Positions 35,526 through 44,030 of a stretch of DNA of 44,030 bases are shown here, one piece after another (position 1 is the first letter of the stretch; each line of letters begins with the position of its first letter). Location: NCBI RefSeq assembly GCF_001039355.2, contig NW_019775924.1, positions 66,565 to 110,594 of the forward strand, in the 5' to 3' direction. Under the pieces are notes generated by a model, which had not been told where the DNA came from, did no database searches, and saw nothing but the letters and a program-made list of their open reading frames with translations. This DNA comes from Lingula anatina. Its lineage: Eukaryota > Brachiopoda > Lingulata > Lingulida > Lingulidae. The position numbers and the translations under genes are program-made.

Positions 35526-38500
35526 ATGTCTACATGGTGGATCCATTGCTGTGTTCTGTACTTGCTTCTGGGCTTATCCGCAGGAAAGGTACCTGTTATC
35601 ATCTATACCGTTAACAATAATGATTGATTTTTTTCACATGATCACTCCAGTTGTGATTGTACATTTTCCTACCTTCACCCGGTGTAACATGACTCACTTC
35701 TTTCTTCTTCGAATTCCTCCTTCCTTCTTCTATGCTCTTTAAGTTTCTTTTCTCTACCTTTTGTGGGCAATTAGAAGCTGAATTGAAGAAAGATGGGGAG
35801 AACAGGAGACAAAAGTGACGTACATGTATGTCGTCAGTTTGTCATTACAAGCGTATGAGGCAAGTGTGAAGCAAAAGTCACGCAAAAATGAACCACTTTC
35901 GTGCGTCGCATTGTCTTCATAAGTGGTGAGTGCGTGCCACGTACGCAGGTAGCAAGACAAACTCAAGAAAACAGTACAATTTCTCCGTTCATCTCACCTT
36001 GCAATTATCGTTTCTACTTGAAAGGACATCTCACGTGACCCCTGCGACTCGCTAACTTTGCAAACCTATACAAACTCCACGGATTCTACTGCATCCAAAA
36101 TTCGCAGGGGACGTGCGAGCCTAAAATTCGTGCGTCCGGTTGTGACCGGGGCTATACACAGCGATCTACAATGTCACCTAATGAGTAGAACTAGCGAATA
36201 CTTTATATCCGTCATTTTGATACAATATGCCATAGAAATTATTGAATTGTATGGACATGCGTATATGCGTGTTCATGTGTTTTGTATGTATTTGTGTGTG
36301 TGCCTATTTGTGATTGTGTGCACACTGACTCGTGTATGTGTGTGTGGTGATTTCTTCATATAAAACGCATGCTTAAAAAGTTTATTCATTTTAGGAAAAA
36401 TATGACGACATAAGCATAAGTCAACGAGACGTAGGTAAGCGATATACTTTGTACAAGTTGTATTTCAATCCATCGCTGTGCCGATACTACTCCTTAAAAA
36501 CGTTTGACCTTCATTTAAAGAAATAAATAAATGGATTGTCAATCTTTGTGTGGCGCAGAAACTGATAAGCTACTTTATGATATATATATGATATTAACTA
36601 ATTATAACGTTTAGCTCATCTAATCAGTATTTTTTTCAATTACTGTTCAAGAACGTTAGTTTGCGTACTTTATGACTTTAATTATATGCTGATGAATAAT
36701 TACATGTAGTTTGATGCAGTGTATAAACTTAATTATGTATGTTTAGATTCATGCATTTTATCATCTGTTTTTATAGCCTGCATTGCTTTTGTTGTATTTA
36801 AGATCCCTGTGTGACTCACGGTGTTCTGGACCAGGAGTGGAGAAGTGAGAATAATGCAAAAAGCACCGATAAAAATGGGACAACTCATTGTGATCAAGCA
36901 GATAGATCTGACATAAACTTCCCCGGGTGGTTCAGATTCAAAGGCAATGCTGGGAACAGAATGCCAGAAAAGGTCAGTAGAGGTACACTGATGGATGACA
37001 ATTCTGGATTGGCCCATGTGGTCTGTTTGTTAGTATTTCTTGTCTCTGGTAGTCTCCTTATGGTCTTTGCTTTGATTCTCTATACTATACTATACTATAC
37101 TATACTATACTATACTATACTATACTATACTATACTATACTATACTATACTATACTATACTATACTATACTATACTATACTATACTATACTATACTATAC
37201 TAATGTTATGCCATGCCACGCCACACCATACCATGCCATAACATACTAAAGGCCCATGTGATTCCAAAAGGTAGTATAATCCGACGTTAACTCAACAAAG
37301 AAAACCACAAATTAACTAGCCCACTGAACCCTCCCACTTTCACCTGCACCAGTCTCTACCGCTCTAAAGTCCCAAAAATGATGACTCCTAAAGTCACTGG
37401 TCATATACTATCATATGTACATTATCTTTACTCCATAATGGCAGATCAAAGGTCGATACAACATAAAGCATATGACCACCGAGTCATTATTTATTCCTTG
37501 AAAACTTATCAGATATCAATAATCTTATGTATACTTCCCATATGACTATTTACTTTATTTTTAAACACCCTATTGCAGTGCCCAGCGTCCGAGGACAAAT
37601 GCGGAACTAGTGCTCCCATGTGGTTGAACGGTAAACACCCAGCAATAGGGGACGGCGTGGTCAGTAGACAGGCATGCGCGTACTACTCTGGTGGCTGTTG
37701 TCACTGGTCATCTACAGTCAAAGTTAAGATGTGCCCTACAGGATTCTATGTGTACTATTTGCCAAATACACCAGTGTGTTCTTTGGCATATTGCGGTGGT
37801 AAGTGTCTCACACCCCATTTCCATAGATTAGATCGACCTACTTTAGATCGACCTAACTCCCTGGGGGTTCACGCTAAATAGCTGTCAGCCGGGCGGACAC
37901 GAAAGTTAATTACCTCCTTACAGCTTGTAGTAGGCGGGACGGACATTTAAGTCGGATTATCTGAAAGTAATCTAGTGAGACTCCCAGCGGGGATAGATCG
38001 ATCTAAAACCTATGGGAATAGAGCCTTAGAATGCATTGCATACAGTTATAGATATTTATCTACTCGAAGGACCAGCATAAAATATACCTGTATATTTACT
38101 CAGTCTTTATTATTACTATGCTGTTTTTCTTTTTGCCAAGCATTTATGATTATTGGTATGAAGATTCTGTTCAAATAATAATGGTGAATCTACTGAAGTT
38201 TAGAGGATTTCTGAAAGGAATAACAATCGTGCAATGTTTGACGAGGCTTAACTTCTACAAAATTAGTAACATTTTCGTCTGCTCGTGGTGACTGACCAGG
38301 GCGAGAACACAACGTGCCGCACAAGTCAACTTAGGGGAATTTCTTAATACAATGGGTACACATATTGCTGTATTTTGTTTCTTTGCAGTATTTTATTCTT
38401 CATCATACCAGTACGAGCAGACTGGCTGTGATTCTTGTCTTTTTATCGTGAATTCAATGATCTCAATTTCATGATCAGTCCGGAATAGTGAAGAATGCCT

Positions 38501-41500
38501 GATGAAATAAAGTAATCAAATAAACATCTCTTTATAGTAGAGGCCAGCTGAATGATAGCATTAGCTTTATACATAATTTATGCAGTAGAGTAATGTGCAT
38601 CTGTGTATATCTAGTGAAAATCAATATTACGTGATTAGGACTTGGCGGTATTTTTTAATCCAAATCACAGAACACATCCTCTATGCCAGGGCAGTGTACC
38701 TGGGNATCTACAGTCAAAGTTAAGATGTGCCCTACAGGATTCTATGTGTACTATTTGCCAAATACACCAGTGTGTTCTTTGGCATATTGCGGTGGTAAGT
38801 GTCTCACACCCCATTTCCATAGATTAGATCGACCTACTTTAGATCGACCTAACTCCCTGGGGGTTCACGCTAAATAGCTGTCAGCCGGGCGGACACGAAA
38901 GTTAATTACCTCCTTACAGCTTGTAGTAGGCGGGACGGACATTTAAGTCGGATTATCTGAAAGTAATCTAGTGAGACTCCCAGCGGGGATAGATCGATCT
39001 AAAACCTATGGGAATAGAGCCTTAGAATGCATTGCATACAGTTATAGATATTTATCTACTCGAAGGACCAGCATAAAATATACCTGTATATTTACTCAGT
39101 CTTTATTATTACTATGCTGTTTTTCTTTTTGCCAAGCATTTATGATTATTGGTATGAAGATTCTGTTCAAATAATAATGGTGAATCTACTGAAGTTTAGA
39201 GGATTTCTGAAAGGAATAACAATCGTGCAATGTTTGACGAGGCTTAACTTCTACAAAATTAGTAACATTTTCGTCTGCTCGTGGTGACTGACCAGGGCGA
39301 GAACACAACGTGCCGCACAAGTCAACTTAGGGGAATTTCTTAATACAATGGGTACACATATTGCTGTATTTTGTTTCTTTGCAGTATTTTATTCTTCATC
39401 ATACCAGTACGAGCAGACTGGCTGTGATTCTTGTCTTTTTATCGTGAATTCAATGATCTCAATTTCATGATCAGTCCGGAATAGTGAAGAATGCCTGATG
39501 AAATAAAGTAATCAAATAAACATCTCTTTATAGTAGAGGCCAGCTGAATGATAGCATTAGCTTTATACATAATTTATGCAGTAGAGTAATGTGCATCTGT
39601 GTATATCTAGTGAAAATCAATATTACGTGATTAGGACTTGGCGGTATTTTTTAATCCAAATCACAGAACACATCCTCTATGCCAGGGCAGTGTACCTGGG
39701 ACTTAGATGTGTGTTTGGAACTTTAACCCTGTTCAAAGGTGGCAGAGGATCATACCCAGGTTCCAGCTGTTATAGAAAATATACTTATTAGAAAATTCTA
39801 ACCCAAGGTTGGCAAGTCCCTACCTACAAGTAAACATCATTCACTGCCTCATGTAAAACAAATGCTTGTATTTCAGAATATCACGACCTGTGTCTTGATA
39901 ACAACGGAGGATGTTCCCACTACTGCTCCATGGATAACTCTACATTCAGCGCTGTTTGTTCATGTCCGAAGGGTTTTCGTCTGGGAAAGGACCAAAGGAC
40001 GTGTGGTACGTGACTGTTCCAAAAGATCGGGTGCACTGTAAAATATGTTTGTTGTATCGATTTTCTACGTCGTAAATCAAAATTCATTGAAAGAATAATG
40101 AAATGTGTTTACAATCTTAGAAACATTTCCAGTTGAACGAGTATGGGGCTATGAATAAAACTTCTGACGAACACACACGCACGCACAGAGAGAGAGAGAG
40201 TTTACCAATTATGCATTTTCAGAGTATCACGACCTGTGTCTTGAAAACAATGGAGGATGTTCGGACAATTGCTCCATGGATAACTCTACATTTACTGTCG
40301 TCTGCTCGTGTCCGGGTGGTTTTCTGTTGGGAAGTAACAATCACACGTGCGGTAAGTATTATTAAAACCCTTTCTTATTTTTCAGATTCGATTGATACAG
40401 TGTATGTCGGATTGAGATGGATTTCAATCCAATTTAAACAAATCTTGATTGCAAAAAGTCAGTAGTATATCATATTTTTTTATAAATATCCCTTAACTGC
40501 TAAAACCATTTATTTTATGCTGGTATTAAAGATGACTATGGAGAGATCGCATTTATTACATTACAACCATCCACTGACAAGTCCATTGACTTAATTTTTC
40601 TTTTGACCTGCACTTATCATCTTTTTATATTTATATTTTCAGATAATTCTTGCATTAAAACAGTTTTCTCTAATTTTTTCAACCGCAGTAAAAGACGAGT
40701 GTACAGTGGATAACGGGGGTTGTAGTCATATCTGTGTCCACAGAGAATACAATGACCACCGCCATTGTCAGTGTCCGGTGAAAGGTTTGGTGCTAGAGCA
40801 GGACGGAAGAACATGTCAATGTCAGTACACACATTGCTACTTAACTTTGGAAATATCACCAAACATGGTGCCATAGGCTGTGTTCCAAATAGAAGTTATC
40901 GCACTTGCGGGATCGATCTATCTCAACGGGTTTCCGCGCCAAGGCGCGGTCAGTGTTATCAGTTTTTGTCTGGCACGCCCCCTCGCAAAGCAACATGAAC
41001 AACATCATGAACCACGAAATTTTCCCGACTTTACCCAAGTACTTTAAGTTACGAGGGTCGTGTCAGATAATTAAGCTGATTGCATTGACTGCGCCTTAGC
41101 GAGAAACCCCCCTTAAGATAGACCGAACCTGTTAGTACGATAATTTGTTCTGAACACAGCTTAAGTTAGTCAATTAACAAAATGTTAGCTTTTGGATATT
41201 CTTATAGAGGTATTAATTTAAAAGACGCTGGTAAAAATGTTAGTCTATGTGGAAGTAGTCCTGTATTATTTGTTCTTTTTATATGTCATCAAAGTTTAAA
41301 TGGACACATATATTCTAGTAGTAGTATTATAGTAGTTCCATAAGTATTACTCTGGACAATCTGACACAACGCCACCTTTGTCAGACTGATGAAGATGGCC
41401 GATGGTCCATCGAAAAGACCTATATAATTAAATTTGCAGTTTGTGACAAAAAGGTTTTAGTATGACTATCATTTACCAAACGGATGAAACCTTTTAAACA

Positions 41501-42726
41501 TGTTTATTTATTCTACCTCAGCCCCCGATGTCACCGTAACCTGCACCGACCAACACCTGCAGTTGGACCTGCTTCGTTCGGCATTCCACGGTCTCAATGA
41601 GAGCCAGCTTCAGTTGGCGGACCCTTCGTGCCAAGGCACAGGCAATCGTACTTTCATCACGTTCAAGTCACCCCTGCACGGCTGTGGCACGAGCATGAAT
41701 TTCACCAACTCCTCGCTCGTGTATTCCAACATCGTGTCTACCAGGCCCAACTACCTCTCCCTAATGAGTGGTGTCGTCACTTGGGCCGGCACGGTCGAGG
41801 TTCCTTTTGAGTGCGAGTATGCAAGGGACCACTGGATCGCCCATAGCTTCAAGCCAGTTGTAGAGAAACTGAGTTTCAAGGAAAAGGGTAGAGGAAACTT
41901 GACGTTCAACATTCAACAGTTCCAATCCGAGAAGTTTGCGACTGCATTCTCCAAAAAGGACTACCCTGTGTCCGTGAATATTCGTGATCACATGTATTTT
42001 GTGCTGAGCGTGAACACGAAGTCCAAGGATGTGAAACTGTTTGCGGACGCGTGCAAGGCTACGCCCTCCTCCAGCCCGTTCGACTTCCTCCAGTTCAACT
42101 TCATCATTAACGGGTAAATACATGTACCTGCATTACACAAAAATGAAAAAATATTTGAGTTGTACACTCATATAGATCAATGCAAAAATGCATTAACGAA
42201 TACCCATGGTTATCAGATATGAATATATGTTTATAGTTTTGCTTCATAAAGTATTTTAGATCCGTACAAATATGAATCACTCATAACCGCAATTTGGGAT
42301 GTTTTCACGAATAGGCTCACTTTTGTATGTTTGTTTAATTATTTTATTTGATGATAGGTCATCTTTTTATGTACTAGTCAACTGATCCTTTCCCATTCAG
42401 AAGTCAACTTCATATTATAATCAAATGAGCGTCATATAGTAAAAATACTTGCTTTCCTTCCCTTCAGATGTCCAGTGACATCGGAGGTCAAGTTCCTCCC
42501 AAGTCAGGACCCAAGGGAGATTCGCTTGAGTATCCAGGCCTTCCAGTTCCTGAAATCTTTTCCTCAGATTTATCTTCACTGCAAACTGGTCGTCTGCCAC
42601 ACTGCGGATATGACGTCACGCTGTACCAAGGGCTGTGTGCAAGATGATAGCCCAGGGAAGAGAAGGGCGGAAACTGTCGACGATTTCCAGATATCTGAAG
42701 GACCGTTCCATTATATCGTTTACTGA
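35526..42726 (+). CDS. OIT3/uromodulin-like secreted protein: D8C, three EGF, ZP domain
   Basis: Nine exons join in frame: 35526-35588, 36395-36434, 36803-36972, 37579-37798, 39877-40005, 40223-40351, 40689-40820, 41522-42113 and 42468-42726, total 1734 nt or 577 aa. A signal peptide (about residues 1-19, VLYLLLGLSA core) and a 40-nt exon lead into a D8C domain (35-164; DPC...VLDQEWRS, GWFRFKG, MPEK, APMWLNG, GFYVYYLP, CSLAYCG). Three EGF modules follow (165-294), the third calcium-binding-like (DEC...NGGC). A ZP module with ten cysteines follows (about 296-545), then a basic site KRR (556-558) and a short hydrophobic-patch-like end, SEGPFHYIVY. There is no TM or GPI signal, so secretion is likely, as in OIT3. 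The domain order matches the OIT3/uromodulin/GP2 family, whose ZP module polymerises after cleavage. Exon 4 is partly repeated after the N at 38705, probably an assembly artefact. Confidence 0.85.
37078..37202. repeat. Pentanucleotide microsatellite (ctata)n
   Basis: About 24 copies of ctata lie in the intron between the two D8C exons. They continue into a degenerate tail of catgcc/cacgcc/cacacc/catacc units to about 37245. Confidence 0.95.
37710..38704. repeat. 995-bp segment, first copy of exact duplication
   Basis: It is identical as far as I can see to 38706-39700. It contains the last 89 nt of the second D8C exon, the donor, a family-1 MITE and intron sequence. Confidence 0.95.
37808..38029. 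mobile_element. Foldback MITE, family 1 (copy 4), in the OIT3-like gene intron
   Basis: It starts about 10 bp after the splice donor at 37799 (caccccatttccatagat) and ends tatgggaatagagcctta. It shares the gtaggcgggacggac core. The same element recurs at about 38804-39025 in the duplicated segment. Confidence 0.8.
38705..38705. other. Single-N assembly junction
   Basis: The left side ends tgtacctggg, and the right side restarts 995 bp earlier in the same sequence. The true continuation of tgtacctggg is at 39701. Confidence 0.9.
38706..38794 (+). pseudogene. Duplicated 3' part of the second D8C exon
   Basis: It encodes the last 30 or so residues of the D8C domain (STVKVKMCPTG to CSLAYC) with its donor, but no acceptor: it starts right at the N. 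It is identical to 37710-37798. It should not be counted as an exon of the gene. Confidence 0.85.
38706..39700. repeat. 995-bp segment, second copy of exact duplication
   Basis: It repeats 37710-38704 with no difference noticed, including a second copy of the MITE at about 38804-39025. The gene continues normally after 39700. Confidence 0.95.
40877..41160. mobile_element. 284-bp MITE with ~48-bp inverted ends, before the ZP exon
   Basis: The left end gctgtgttccaaat... and the right end, reversed, gctgtgttcagaac... share ttatcg, a cGG(a/t)TCG core and ctatct(c/t)a in the same order. It lies in the intron between EGF3 and the ZP exon. Target duplication is unclear. Confidence 0.7.
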
Positions 42727-44030
42727 CGGCTCTTGTAAGTTATTTTTCATGAATATTCTAATCTTGTGTTTTAACTTTGATTTTTATTGGTAATTAATAC
42801 AAAAAATACACATTTTAATCAAGGATAATTACATGATTTCAAATTTGCATAGAGACCTATATTTCATTCTAAATGCAGGGAAAGCACATTCTTTTAATTT
42901 GGTGTATGTCCGGTGAATATATATTTGTTTGAGCTGAAGTGTCCTGGCATCTTTAATTTTTCATTAAAACATCTTTACAGAACTGCATCACCAAATGTCC
43001 TCAAATCTCACGAAGATCGAAATCTCATCTCGGCAATTGGACATGGGACATGCGATTTTAACCGATATAATTCGATTTTCACGAAAAGCGTAAGCCAACC
43101 AACATTTAACTTTGCTTTATATCGCTAGTGGAGTGTAAAACTTGTTTTACTATTCTACGTATACATATTTTAATCCGCTTTTGTGCAGATTCTGAATTGT
43201 GCTTATCATTAAAAAGCAGAGCAACTGACTAAACGTGTTATGTCTTTGGTTAAACTGAATTTTTTCACAGTATGGGAAGTTTGCGAGTCTATGATCTACA
43301 ACAAAGTTATGGGAGAAAAAGGATCTATAAATTCAGTTCCTATGATTTATTTTTACCGTAATGACGGAGATTTGCCTGAATACCTTTCTATAACGACATC
43401 CAGACACGAGGTTGCATATCGTAATTTAGTCTCCGGTTTTCGATATGGTGCGCCAGTTAAGGCTATAAAAAGTTTTAAAATTTCAAGGAATAGCAATTTT
43501 AGGAATAAAAAGGTTGGGCGGCCTTATGTATGCCTTTATGTTTTATTATGTTTTATTACTTGATTCGTATTGCGGTTCAGCGGGGTGTTGCACGTGATAT
43601 GAAATATTCATGTAAGGAAGAATTGGCAAAGTTGTGAACCGGGTTATACCCAAGATCGTACTTACAGGTCATTCAAATAGGCCAGGTTGAATAATCACTC
43701 GCGAAAGGAGTCTATATAAAAATTTCTCTGAGCGCGGGGGGGGGGGGGGGGGTGGAGGGGGGCTTTAAAACTGTTATCGCTTTTTAATTATTTGCCTTTT
43801 TGTTTCTTTTCTTTTATTCTTCTATAAATTTGCAATGCAATTACTTAGATTAGCCTTTCTATAATTCTATCAAACTGATCAATTGGCCGGTGTGTGCCGC
43901 TCTTCACCGACGGGGGCACTCACACTGCGAATAAGACCCGGCCTTCTGTATTTTTGTCGGCTAAAAATGAATGCCTTATAGGCTATTAATCATTCAAAGA
44001 GTTATTAATGTTAAGCCTAACATCAAAGTA
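42727..44030. other. 3' flank of the OIT3-like gene, no recognised gene
   Basis: A donor-like ttgtaagtt follows 8 nt after the stop, so a 3'UTR intron is possible. The rest is AT-rich, with a poly-G run at about 43736-43760. An open frame of 107 codons at 43240-43563 resembles no family I know and has no supporting signal. Confidence 0.5.

Noticed and set aside
35780-36170. Possible transposon end (ccggttgtgaccggggcta)
   Set aside because: Only one end-like sequence was seen, with no matching inverted partner in the vicinity.
36811-37203. 130-codon open frame with a repetitive LYYTI end
   Set aside because: It is a different reading frame choice over the first D8C exon running into the ctata microsatellite.
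43240-43563. 107-codon open frame downstream of the ZP gene
   Set aside because: AT-rich, no recognised motif, ordinary composition and no splice or promoter support. Chance cannot be excluded.

Overview
The window is animal nuclear DNA: AT-rich, full of microsatellites and small transposons, with short exons bounded by GT/AG introns and families of extracellular-domain genes. Domain content (PAN/Apple plus sushi repeats, and a D8C-EGF-ZP protein), the many acatgtac-type palindromes and the apparent high haplotype divergence best fit a marine invertebrate. Amphioxus (Branchiostoma) is my first guess and a lophotrochozoan the alternative. This is inference, not a database match.

Layout. (1) 1-19.6 kb, plus strand: a tandem family of six-exon genes for small four-transmembrane proteins (about 166 aa, LAPTM4/DUF4728-like). 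Three copies are seen: copy A (768-4218, with a lost splice donor), copy B (11072-13828, intact) and copy C (16763-19561, intact, with a TATA box). A 3.7-kb block holding exons 5-6 of copy A appears twice across a single N (7123) and looks like two unmerged haplotypes. (2) 19.6-22.9 kb: gene-poor, with a probable tRNA-derived SINE and a 30-bp palindrome. (3) 22.9-26.5 kb, minus strand: most of a type-I membrane receptor, sushi-PAN-six sushi-TM-acidic tail with seven tyrosines; its signal-peptide exon was not found. (4) 26.6-29.6 kb: an apparent 3-kb terminal-inverted-repeat element carrying six 211-bp tandem units. (5) 29.6-35.5 kb: mostly repeats, with one unrecognised short ORF. (6) 35.5-42.7 kb, plus strand: a complete nine-exon OIT3/uromodulin-like gene (signal peptide, D8C, three EGF, ZP; 577 aa), interrupted by an exact 995-bp duplication at another single N (38705). 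(7) 42.7-44 kb: no recognised gene.

The four-TM genes are probably endolysosomal or Golgi membrane proteins. The sushi/PAN receptor and the ZP protein are both extracellular-facing, but nothing in the sequence links them functionally. I did not see a clearly new biological system. The points most worth following are the receptor with a phosphotyrosine-like tail and tryptophan-less sushi repeats, the mosaic and decaying copy A, and the transposon-borne 211-bp array.
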